A stretch of 38,436 nt of DNA from positions 1 to 38,436 of the forward strand of contig CAKUYQ010000025.1 of the NCBI GenBank assembly GCA_934717185.1. Direction: 5' to 3'. This DNA comes from an uncultured Bacteroidales bacterium (lineage in GTDB: Bacteria; Bacteroidota; Bacteroidia; Bacteroidales; UBA932). Numbering within the stretch: the first letter of the stretch is position 1; each line of letters starts with the position of its first letter. Positions 1 to 7,284 of the stretch are shown piece by piece. The notes beneath the pieces are model-generated. The model was not told the origin of the DNA. It was given only the letters and a program-made list of their open reading frames with translations, and did not search any database. Position numbers and translations under genes: made by a program.

Positions 1-20
1 TACTTAATGTGATTAATATG

Positions 21-132
21 GAACATTGTGCCGAAATGGAACAACGGATACTACCGGCACTTTCTAAGGATACAATCACAAAGTTAAATATTATTACTGT
101 AAAAGCAAATATGATGTGAATATTGCGGAAGT
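21..132. repeat. Direct repeat, copy A (promoter-bearing, about 112 bp)
   Basis: Positions 21-132 align without gaps to 4060-4171 at a constant offset of 4039. By hand alignment there are about 7 differences over positions 31-132. The repeat holds the last 12 codons and stop of the ligase-like gene, a minus-strand promoter and a leader segment with the arms GTGCCG/CGGCAC (28-33 and 55-60). In copy B the same segment lies directly upstream of the C39-like lipoprotein gene, so copy A probably serves a paralogous gene just left of the window. Confidence 0.9.
79..109 (-). promoter_or_regulatory. Promoter in repeat copy A, reading out of the window
   Basis: On the minus strand TTTG (109-106) is followed after 19 bases by TAACTTTG (86-79), an exact match to the Bacteroidota pattern TTTG-N19-TAnnTTTG. 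It overlaps the 3' end of the ligase-like gene and points left out of the window. The identical arrangement in copy B drives the C39-like lipoprotein gene. The target gene is not visible. Confidence 0.7.
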
Positions 133-1902
133 GTCATTCATCCACTCTTTAACTTCGTTCCTTATTCTTAAGGCCATACTGCCTGTAATGCTTACCGGTT
201 GCGAAAGGATTTTTTCCGCCATCATGTATGCGCTTGTGTAGTCTTTCATCTCAACATATAATTTGAACAACATATAGTTTGGCATTATCCTGCAAGGAAC
301 CATATCAGATGCCAATTTATACTGTTTTTCTGCTTCCCGATAAAGTTTCTGTTTCCGGCACAAATCTCCCAAGTCGCAAATCATTGTTGAGGTTGTTATG
401 CTATTTGCAGCAATGTCCGAGATAACTTTTGTTGCCACCTTAGACTCCAAGTTATTGAAGGCCATCTTTGTAAAAAGGAGAGAAAAATCTTTATTACACC
501 TTATTATATCATAATTATTCGGCTGTAATAGAGCCATCATTGATATTTTGTCGCAGGAATTTACATGTACAAGCTCTGTTTGTATTGAATCATATCTCTG
601 CTTGTAGTGGCAGGAATATAGAAGGATGTCAAACAATAGCATCAACGAAACGACAAAACAAGTTCTTGGTGCAATTAACCTGCACCATCTGCTACTGCAC
701 GCGTAGCAACTGTTGTCTGAAACACCCAAAATTATCGGGAAGAGAATAACTATAGGAAAAATATCTGCCGTATACAGAAAACAGGACGACACAAGCAACC
801 ATACAAGCAAAGGTTTAGCTATTAAACTTTTACCCTTAACAAGAACATAGCCTGCAATTGACAGAAACAACAATAATCCAACTATGCCCTGTTCACAGGC
901 AATATGAATGAACTCATTGAACGCCTGATAATGATTGTTGGCAACCATTATGTATTTGGAGTTGGGATTGGCATTTGTATTTGTATTAAAAAATTCTGCC
1001 TGCTTGTACATATACTGCTTTCTAAAAGATTCTGTACCGTTGCCGAAAACAGGAGCCTGTTCAAACAGTTCCATACTAACGCACCAGATAAGCAGCCTTG
1101 CATCTGCAGACTTGGTTCTTATGTAATAGCTACCTGCAACAGCAAATAGTAGCAACGCCACACCAACCGCAACAATAGAAGATTTACAGACTTTTGTAAA
1201 ATGTCTAAATCTGTCTGTTTGAAGTAAAACCACAATGACAGCGGCAATCAATGCAATGAACGATGTTCTGGATTTGCAAAGGCAAAGAGCTGTAAACAAG
1301 ATAACTATGAATACAATCTGCATTATCTTGGATGACTTTTCAGCTGTTTTATAGCCTTGCTTAAACAGTATAATTGCAGATACTATGCTTCCCGACAAAT
1401 ACACTGCAACATGCCCCGGATTGGCAAACGTGCCTGTAATATTAAAGTTCCCGTTGAGAGAATCGATGATTCCGCTGTGCTGTGCAAAAACAATTGCAGC
1501 CTGGATAAGGCCTCCCATAATTAACAGATACAACAACTTGGCTGCATTGGCTTTAGTGGTTAATCTTGCCGTAACATATAACATTACAATCAGACACCAC
1601 CTTGTATAAAATAACGGCTCATGAGAGGTTTTATGCAGTACAAAAATGCCAAGCAGGTTGTACAGCAGGTATACACCAATGAGTATATCTATTTTTGATA
1701 CGGTAATAACGCTTCTTCCGTTTTTTGAAAATATGGAAGAAATGGCGTATACCGTAAGGAACGCACTTAGTATGATTGCAGCTATAAAGTAACTGCTATA
1801 TGATGTTAATCCTCTAAAGACGTAACCCGAAAGAGGGGATGCCAATGCAATAATCGATATTGCATATAGCGGTATATTCTCTTTCGGGTTGCAATGTTTC
1901 AT
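94..1902 (-). CDS. O-antigen ligase-like (Wzy_C family) membrane protein with C-terminal helical repeat domain
   Basis: This 602-residue protein has about ten hydrophobic segments over residues 10-430. A loop near residues 280-335 contains the GNGTESF and NNHYQAFNEF segments, which resemble the large periplasmic loop of Wzy/WaaL-type O-antigen polymerases and ligases. From about residue 500 there is a soluble tail with a TPR-like helical pattern (LYREAEKQYKLASDMVP). The family transfers undecaprenol-linked glycans, but no glycosyltransferase or LPS gene lies nearby, so the substrate is unknown. It is the last gene of a three-gene operon, 11 bp after the 209-residue secreted protein. Its final 12 codons lie inside repeat copy A, so its 3' end overlaps the promoter of the next unit. 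Family assignment is from topology and motif impression; exact function is uncertain. Confidence 0.75.
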   Translation of the reverse strand: MKHCNPKENIPLYAISIIALASPLSGYVFRGLTSYSSYFIAAIILSAFLTVYAISSIFSKNGRSVITVSKIDILIGVYLLYNLLGIFVLHKTSHEPLFYTRWCLIVMLYVTARLTTKANAAKLLYLLIMGGLIQAAIVFAQHSGIIDSLNGNFNITGTFANPGHVAVYLSGSIVSAIILFKQGYKTAEKSSKIMQIVFIVILFTALCLCKSRTSFIALIAAVIVVLLQTDRFRHFTKVCKSSIVAVGVALLLFAVAGSYYIRTKSADARLLIWCVSMELFEQAPVFGNGTESFRKQYMYKQAEFFNTNTNANPNSKYIMVANNHYQAFNEFIHIACEQGIVGLLLFLSIAGYVLVKGKSLIAKPLLVWLLVSSCFLYTADIFPIVILFPIILGVSDNSCYACSSRWCRLIAPRTCFVVSLMLLFDILLYSCHYKQRYDSIQTELVHVNSCDKISMMALLQPNNYDIIRCNKDFSLLFTKMAFNNLESKVATKVISDIAANSITTSTMICDLGDLCRKQKLYREAEKQYKLASDMVPCRIMPNYMLFKLYVEMKDYTSAYMMAEKILSQPVSITGSMALRIRNEVKEWMNDTSAIFTSYLLLQ

Positions 1903-1913
1903 GGCTGAATATC

Positions 1914-2543
1914 TTATTCTTTAGAACACTCCCAAAATACAAAACCGTAATCCTCAAATGGTATTGTAAGGTAGCCGTTCTTTATTACATCCTCATATGG
2001 TTCCTTTAGGGGTTTATATGAATATACTGTAAAAAATTGATTACCTAAAATTTGTATCAATGTACCATCTATACATTTTACAATTTTACTTATTGATGAC
2101 GGCTTAAGGTCATATTTTTTACCCGTAATAAGAAACTTGCCACTTTTATTACCAATTTTTGTCGTGTCAAATTGCAAATCCGGTGTTTCTGACAAATAAT
2201 AATACCCCTTTGTAGTGTGTGGTACACTGCCGTCACTCAAATCTACAGTCATTTCTCCATTTTTATAAAATGTATAAATAACATATCCTTTATGGAATAG
2301 TGATGACCAATTATGTACCCAATGATATTCTGTAAGATCACATAGTCTACTGTCTCTTACCTTAAGCCTATCCGGAACCCTCCACAGCAAGATTTTTTCC
2401 AAAGAATCTGCATTCATTTTTTGAGCATGATAGTAATTATACCCAAACAGGCTGGAATCTTTATCCTTATTTTGAGCACTAACTATGCCAACCAATAGTA
2501 GTTGAGTGGCAATATATATTATGATTGTACGTATGATTCTCAT
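1914..2543 (-). CDS. Secreted protein of unknown function (209 aa)
   Basis: I do not recognise a family. The N-terminus is a clear signal peptide (hydrophobic segment at residues 6-20, then a VSAQ-type cleavage site near residue 23), so the protein is exported, probably to the periplasm. The remainder is rich in Tyr, Lys and Asp with alternating hydrophobic residues, suggesting a beta-rich soluble domain, and has few Cys (CDL, KCIDG, WECSKE). It starts 3 bp after the stop of the C39-like lipoprotein gene and ends 11 bp before the ligase-like gene, so the three are almost certainly co-transcribed and may act together at the envelope. Confidence 0.7.
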   Translation of the reverse strand: MRIIRTIIIYIATQLLLVGIVSAQNKDKDSSLFGYNYYHAQKMNADSLEKILLWRVPDRLKVRDSRLCDLTEYHWVHNWSSLFHKGYVIYTFYKNGEMTVDLSDGSVPHTTKGYYYLSETPDLQFDTTKIGNKSGKFLITGKKYDLKPSSISKIVKCIDGTLIQILGNQFFTVYSYKPLKEPYEDVIKNGYLTIPFEDYGFVFWECSKE

Positions 2544-2546
2544 ATA

Positions 2547-4019
2547 TTACTTATCCTTATTCCCCGTTATTACGTATACATAACTACCATTCATGTTATT
2601 CCCACTATCCTCCTTTAACGTTGTCGACATTGGATCCATATAGATTAATGTTCCATCAGGATAATAACCGACTATTACTATGTTGTGTAACACACCGTCC
2701 CCTCCATCTATAGAAACCATTACTAAATATCCGGAATCAATGGCATTCACATAACTTATAAAATCTGTGGTATAAAAATATTTGTTAACAAATTGTGTTA
2801 ATTGGGGAATAGTGATAATAAAACCATTTTCGAAAACATTTTCGTTTTCTTTACCTGGAATCACATTATATTCCCCTATGTAAAACTCCGGCCCTACCTC
2901 GCCTCCAAAAAATTTGTTAATATATGTCAACGCAACAGGAACACATAAATTGTTAAATAAAGAATACTCATTCAGTACCTCCTTATTTTGTGATAGTTTG
3001 TACCCTTTCTTTCGTTTGAAATCATTTCCTTTATCTCCTTTGCCATTACCTCTATCACCACTTCCGGAGCCTGTATGTTGACACTCTCCACTGCAGTAGG
3101 TACTACCACACAACGGGCAGGCTCCGTCATCCGGATTTTCAGGATCCGGGTCAGGTGTTGGGTCCGGCGTTGGCTCAGGTCGGCACGTACATGACTCAAC
3201 AAGTTTACCGCAACCTCGGCAGAAAAAATATGCTTCACCTCCTCCTATCTCTTGTGGTTCAGCCCCGCATATGGCACATACTCCACTGTCAAAATCTGTC
3301 AGGGAATGACAGTGGTAACAATATGAATCCCCATCTTCCCCCGATTGATGTCCGCCACCGCCCTTTGTTGCTATGCTTGTCTCTGTAAATGAAAATCCTA
3401 CCGATACCTGCAGGTGCTTGTTGGCTTTCTTCTCTTCTGCCGTATAATGGCCAATATGCATCTTAAATCGCTTGCCTCCCATGTAATAGAATACCTCTTC
3501 ACACTTACCGGCTTCATTGGAGATGAGCATAAAGCCTCTGAATTTGGTTCTGTCTCCTGTAAATAAATATGGGTTTGCATTCTTGTCCTTTGATATTCCA
3601 ACTACAGTTGTGATGAATCTGCGCATTTTGCCGGTCGCGTTATACTTCTGTATTACCAAATGTGATTCTACCTTTACATCATCTGCAGTACCCTCTTTCA
3701 ACCCGAATAATGTTGTTGTTAAAGCTGCCCCTAACCTGTTAGGTTCCAATATTGGAATCATCACAACCTCTGAGTTAGGCGTTGTTCCATGTTTGGCGTT
3801 TTTCCACTGCGGAACAATATTGTCATCTGCTTTTGTTGGAGTACGGGAATATACAAGTTCATTATACCTTAGATCCGTTGCATTGTTTTCAAAGTATGCA
3901 CGAGCCTCGTCTACTGAAAAATCTAAATTGCGTTTGTCTCCGTCAAACCTTTCATGAGAGCAGGAGTGGAACGCAAGGATTGCCATAAGGCAAAGAATGT
4001 GTAAGAGCCCTTTTTTCAT
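2547..4019 (-). CDS. Lipoprotein with three Cys4 (zinc-ribbon-like) clusters and a C39-like cysteine peptidase domain
   Basis: The start is placed at 4019 because a lipoprotein signal follows (LAFHSC, Cys20) and because a longer reading to 4202 runs back through the promoter; 4031 is a possible alternative. Residues 30-215 form an N-terminal domain I cannot name. Three Cys4 groups follow: C234/C237/C248/C251, C267/C270/C277/C279 and C301/C304/C309/C313, with a Pro-Asp-rich linker (PTPDPTPDPDPE) between the second and third. The C-terminal 140 residues resemble a papain-fold C39-like peptidase, with candidate triad C359 (NNLCVPVAL), H445 (LHNIVIVGY) and D462 (IYMDPMS). Family C39 members cleave leader peptides or peptidoglycan-linked peptides; activity here is inferred. 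Cys clusters on an exported lipoprotein are unusual. It is the first gene of the operon. Confidence 0.75.
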   Translation of the reverse strand: MKKGLLHILCLMAILAFHSCSHERFDGDKRNLDFSVDEARAYFENNATDLRYNELVYSRTPTKADDNIVPQWKNAKHGTTPNSEVVMIPILEPNRLGAALTTTLFGLKEGTADDVKVESHLVIQKYNATGKMRRFITTVVGISKDKNANPYLFTGDRTKFRGFMLISNEAGKCEEVFYYMGGKRFKMHIGHYTAEEKKANKHLQVSVGFSFTETSIATKGGGGHQSGEDGDSYCYHCHSLTDFDSGVCAICGAEPQEIGGGEAYFFCRGCGKLVESCTCRPEPTPDPTPDPDPENPDDGACPLCGSTYCSGECQHTGSGSGDRGNGKGDKGNDFKRKKGYKLSQNKEVLNEYSLFNNLCVPVALTYINKFFGGEVGPEFYIGEYNVIPGKENENVFENGFIITIPQLTQFVNKYFYTTDFISYVNAIDSGYLVMVSIDGGDGVLHNIVIVGYYPDGTLIYMDPMSTTLKEDSGNNMNGSYVYVITGNKDK

Positions 4020-4059
4020 GTCTAGTTTCATAAAAATTGTTTTTAAATGTAAATAATCT

Positions 4060-4171
4060 GGACACTGAGCCGAAATGTAACAACGGATACTACCGGCACT
4101 TTTCAAGGATACAATCGCAAAGTTAAATATTATTACTGCAAAAGCAAATATGATGTGGATATTGCGAAAGT
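4060..4171. repeat. Direct repeat, copy B (promoter-bearing)
   Basis: This is the second copy of the 112-bp repeat at 21-132. Read on the minus strand, 4171-4133 still encodes TFAISTSYLLLQ followed by a stop, closely matching the TSAIFTSYLLLQ end of the ligase-like gene in copy A. Similarity stops at 4171, so this is the truncated 3' end of a second ligase gene whose body has been deleted. The copy supplies the promoter and leader for the C39-like lipoprotein gene. Confidence 0.88.
4118..4148 (-). promoter_or_regulatory. Promoter of the C39-lipoprotein/ligase operon
   Basis: On the minus strand TTTG (4148-4145), 19 bases, then TAACTTTG (4125-4118) match the Bacteroidota consensus exactly. 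Transcription would begin near 4111, leaving a leader of about 90 bases before the ATG at 4019. The leader contains arms GTGCCG and CGGCTC (imperfect in this copy) that could pair. Confidence 0.75.
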
Positions 4172-4289
4172 TTGGCTCTTTGCCAGGAAGCAAAGAAGGC
4201 ATTGGCGTTAGCTTTGGCCTTGATTGAGTTTATAGTTTATAGTTTATAGTCAGTTCTAAAGTTAATAGAAAGAATGCAAAAATATTTTC
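4172..4289. other. Intergenic stretch with heptamer tandem repeat
   Basis: No gene is visible between the truncated repeat end and the riboswitch promoter. Positions 4228-4250 hold three tandem copies of GTTTATA. Just before them, 4199-4218 carries a GCATTGGCGTTAGCTTTGGC segment that resembles sequence at 19589-19603 and, inverted, 19653-19666. Confidence 0.6.
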
Positions 4290-4297
4290 TATATTTG
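4290..4297 (+). promoter_or_regulatory. Promoter -7 element of the riboswitch/TonB receptor transcript
   Basis: TATATTTG matches TAnnTTTG and lies about seven bases before the first conserved riboswitch base, which fits transcription starting at the aptamer. I see no good TTTG box 19-21 bases upstream. Confidence 0.55.
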
Positions 4298-4302
4298 CGG
4301 CC

Positions 4303-4556
4303 GAATCTTCAGGGCAGGGTGAAAGTCCCTACTGGCGGTATAGTCCGCGACCCCGTTTTATAGCCTATGCTATAAATTAAAAATTTTAATAGAGATAGGG
4401 TTTTCAAGGCTTGCGAAATTTTTAACACCGAAGCGTACATAAGGTACGTGAGGATTTAAAAATTGAGTATAACGCAGGAAACACATCCATATTAAATTTT
4501 TGGGCTGACTCGTTGAAACTACGAGACCAACAGTTAAAGTCTGGATGAAAGAAGTG
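4303..4556 (+). promoter_or_regulatory. FMN riboswitch (RFN element) with a long variable stem
   Basis: The conserved RFN blocks are present in order: AGGGCAGGGTGAAAGTCCC (4311-4329), CTGGCGGTATAGTCCGCGA (4332-4350), an ACTCGTTGAAACTACGAGAC hairpin (4508-4527), then CCAACAGTTAAAGTCTGGAT with GAAAGAAG (4527-4554). The CTTC near 4307 and GAAG at 4551 can close the basal stem. RFN RNAs bind FMN and usually repress riboflavin synthesis or uptake genes. The variable arm between 4351 and 4500 is about 150 bases, much longer than usual, and contains its own hairpins (TTTATAG/CTATAAA and AATTTTTAA/TTAAAAATT). The expression platform is unclear; CGAACAA/TTGTTCG at 4599-4627 is a candidate switching hairpin before the ATG at 4674. 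Confidence 0.92.
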
Positions 4557-4673
4557 ACAAAAACAAGGTGGTGGCAATAGCCTCCCCCTGTTTGGCTACG
4601 AACAAATTCTCTAAAAGGGATTGTTCGATCTATTACCCTGGGTTCATTTTTTATTTATTAATTAATTCAAAAA

Positions 4674-7193
4674 ATGAAACCAAAAAAAATCTTTTCACTG
4701 CTGATATTGTTATCGGCATCCTATCTTCCTCAGTATTTGTCGGGAAGAGAATTAAAATCAACTATTGTAGACAGTTTTACAACCGCTTCCAAAGAGCGAG
4801 ACAGTTTGGTGACAGACAGCACCAACAAAGCCATTCTTCTTAACGAGATAACGTTATGGGCAGACATGAAAAGCAGCAACAGGTCTCCTATGAGGTTAAA
4901 ATCTGTAACCGCAGCAGAGATAGCGGTAAATTCGGCAGGAAGGACATTCCCGGAGCTGTTAAGAGAGATTCCAGGGGTATATTCCACAAGTGAATCCGGC
5001 AGTTACGGAGATGCCAAGCTTAATGTAAGGGGTTACAAGCAGGAGAATATCTCTGTGTTGCTGAACGGTATACCCATTACGGGGCTTGTAAGCGGAAGCA
5101 TGTATTGGAACAACTGGATGGGGTTGTCCGATGCCACGGCTCAGATTCAGCTGCAGAAAGGGATTGGCGGCTCTATGATTGCAGACAACTCTGTGGGTGG
5201 AACAGTGAACATTGTTACCAAAAGCCCCTCTGAAAAAGCATCTGCCGTTGCAGCCTTTAGCGTTACGGAGAGCGGCACTAAAAAGGTTAATTTGGAGGTT
5301 GGCAGCGGCAAGTTGAAAAGAGGCTGGGCATTTTCTCTAATGGGTTCGTATGTGTGGGGCAAAGGATGGGTTGAGATGACAGATGTAAAATCGTGGGCCT
5401 ATATGGCTAGTGTAAGCAAACAGATTGGCAAAAAGCACAGTTTCCTGTTTACAGCATTAGGTTCGCCGGAGAAACACGAGCAGAGGAATACAAGGCTCAC
5501 ATTAAGCGAGATAGAGCAGTACGGAAGGGGTTACAACAAGAACTGGGGCTACTACACAGACGAAAACGGCAAAAGGTATGCAAGGACGGCTGGCCGGAAC
5601 AACTACTTTAAGCCCTATTTTACCCTCAACCATTCGTATAAGACAACTGTTGGGAACGGTATTCCATTGCAGGTGAACAGCGCACTCTATTTTGCAACTG
5701 CAAACGGCGGCGGATATTGGGCAGAGAGCAAAGGGAAGAGGATTGTGGCATACCAAAAAGATGGGCATATAGATTGGGACGCTGTTGTTGCAGATAACAA
5801 AGCTGCAAGTTTGGCAGCAACAGCACTTGGCAAGGATGGAAGCGCCCGCAATGTTATGAGCGATTATCTTGCAGGGCATCAACAATATGGAGCAAAAAGC
5901 TCTGTTATTTTAGAGCTTCCCGACAATTTATCCTTAGAGGCCGGTGTTCATTATATGCACTACCGCACATGGGAGAAGGAGAAGATTACAGACCTTCTTG
6001 GCGGAGAGTACTGGTATGAGGATTATGCACAAAACTCCTTGATGGGGGTAAACGGCAGGAATCCAATAAAAAAGGTTGGAGACTACATTAGGACAAACAA
6101 CGGCAGGATCTCCAATTACGGAACACTGTATGCGCAAGCGGAGTACAAGCCAACCGGCAAGCTACTTGTTACCGCAGGGGCAGCACTCAATATGAGCAAT
6201 ATAAAAAGATGGGACAAGTATAACTATTCCGGTAATATCTATTCCAAATGGGCATATGGTACAGGAGGTTCGGTTAAAGGAGGGGTTCTCTATAAGCCGT
6301 TTGGGGGGCATTCTATATACTTTAATGCCGGATATATAAGCCGAATACCGTATTACAGCGTCTATTTTGCAAACGGCAACAACGAGATAAGCAAGGATGT
6401 TAAAAACGAGAGCAATATCTTAACGGAGATCGGCTATAGGTACGTATATGGAAGAGGTGCTATTGAGGTAAACGGTTACTATACCTACTGGAGGAACAAG
6501 ACTCTAATGAGCAATGCCTATAAGCCGTTGGATAACGGTGAGGCATACAAGTTTATGGTAACAGGGCTTAATGCACAGCATTACGGTATTGAGATTGAGG
6601 CTTATCATAACTTTAACAGATGGCTGTATGCCTCTGTTTCGGCCTCTCACGGGGTATGGAGGTGGAAAAACAATGTTCATGCAACTCTGTATGACCCCTA
6701 TTCGGGCAAGGAGGTTTCCAAGGTAGATGTATACAGCAACAACCTTCCCGTTGGTGACTCACCGCAGAGCCAGTTGGGTGGAAAATTGAGAGTGTCGCCT
6801 CTTGAGCCACTGTTTATGAGAGCATCAAACAGTAACGGGTATTGGGGAGATCTTCTCAGATCCTTATCAATTTCTGCTATATGGCAGTACAACACAAGAT
6901 ATTGGGCAGACTTTGAGCCATCATCAAGAACATCTGAAAGCAGTATGGCACCATACAGGATTCCATCATACCATCTGTTTAATCTTCAGTTTGCGCTGCA
7001 GTTATATTCAAACAATAACATCAACGCTTTACACGGAATAAAGGGTATTGACGCATTCTTCAATCTTAACAACCTGTTTAATGAGTTGTATATAGAGAGG
7101 GGTAAGGACGGTTCTTCTCACACTGCCGAAAGTTTTACCGGCTACTGGGGACAGAGCAGGAACTTTAATTTTGGAATAAGGTTTGCTTTTTAA
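4674..7193 (+). CDS. TonB-dependent receptor under FMN riboswitch control (predicted flavin/riboflavin uptake)
   Basis: This 839-residue outer-membrane protein has a signal peptide (residues 1-24), a possible TonB box near residues 56-62 (LNEITLW), a plug domain at about 70-184 (RTFPELLREIPGVYS, NVRGYKQENISVLLNGIPI, GGTVNIVTKSP) and a beta-barrel to the C-terminal Phe. It lacks the N-terminal carboxypeptidase-regulatory-like domain of SusC proteins and has no SusD partner, so it looks like a vitamin or siderophore type receptor. The only regulatory signal upstream is the FMN riboswitch, so the likely cargo is riboflavin, FMN or a precursor. No inner-membrane transporter or rib gene is adjacent. 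The family call is firm; the substrate is inferred from regulation alone. No Shine-Dalgarno precedes the ATG; the upstream region is AT-rich. Confidence 0.9.
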   Translation: MKPKKIFSLLILLSASYLPQYLSGRELKSTIVDSFTTASKERDSLVTDSTNKAILLNEITLWADMKSSNRSPMRLKSVTAAEIAVNSAGRTFPELLREIPGVYSTSESGSYGDAKLNVRGYKQENISVLLNGIPITGLVSGSMYWNNWMGLSDATAQIQLQKGIGGSMIADNSVGGTVNIVTKSPSEKASAVAAFSVTESGTKKVNLEVGSGKLKRGWAFSLMGSYVWGKGWVEMTDVKSWAYMASVSKQIGKKHSFLFTALGSPEKHEQRNTRLTLSEIEQYGRGYNKNWGYYTDENGKRYARTAGRNNYFKPYFTLNHSYKTTVGNGIPLQVNSALYFATANGGGYWAESKGKRIVAYQKDGHIDWDAVVADNKAASLAATALGKDGSARNVMSDYLAGHQQYGAKSSVILELPDNLSLEAGVHYMHYRTWEKEKITDLLGGEYWYEDYAQNSLMGVNGRNPIKKVGDYIRTNNGRISNYGTLYAQAEYKPTGKLLVTAGAALNMSNIKRWDKYNYSGNIYSKWAYGTGGSVKGGVLYKPFGGHSIYFNAGYISRIPYYSVYFANGNNEISKDVKNESNILTEIGYRYVYGRGAIEVNGYYTYWRNKTLMSNAYKPLDNGEAYKFMVTGLNAQHYGIEIEAYHNFNRWLYASVSASHGVWRWKNNVHATLYDPYSGKEVSKVDVYSNNLPVGDSPQSQLGGKLRVSPLEPLFMRASNSNGYWGDLLRSLSISAIWQYNTRYWADFEPSSRTSESSMAPYRIPSYHLFNLQFALQLYSNNNINALHGIKGIDAFFNLNNLFNELYIERGKDGSSHTAESFTGYWGQSRNFNFGIRFAF

Positions 7194-7217
7194 AAGTTCA
7201 CAAAAAGTAAAGTAGCA

Positions 7218-7257
7218 AAAAAAATGAGGAGGTGGCACAGGTTGCTACCACCTCCTC
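7218..7257 (-). terminator. Intrinsic terminator of the SusC/SusD operon
   Basis: A perfect 10-bp stem GAGGAGGTGG/CCACCTCCTC (7226-7235 and 7248-7257) has a 12-base loop. Read on the minus strand it is followed by eight or so T residues, so it ends the leftward susD transcript. On the plus strand there is no T-run after it, so it would stop the TonB receptor transcript less well. Confidence 0.85.
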
Positions 7258-7284
7258 TGTTATTAACTAATAAATAACTTTCAA

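Noticed and set aside
3517..3957. Open frame of 146 codons on the plus strand opposite the C39-like lipoprotein gene
   Set aside because: It lies wholly within the coding region of the lipoprotein on the other strand and has no promoter, signal or family resemblance.
4020..4202. Longer N-terminus for the C39-like lipoprotein
   Set aside because: This region contains the promoter and the repeat, and extending would bury the lipoprotein signal 61 residues inside the protein.
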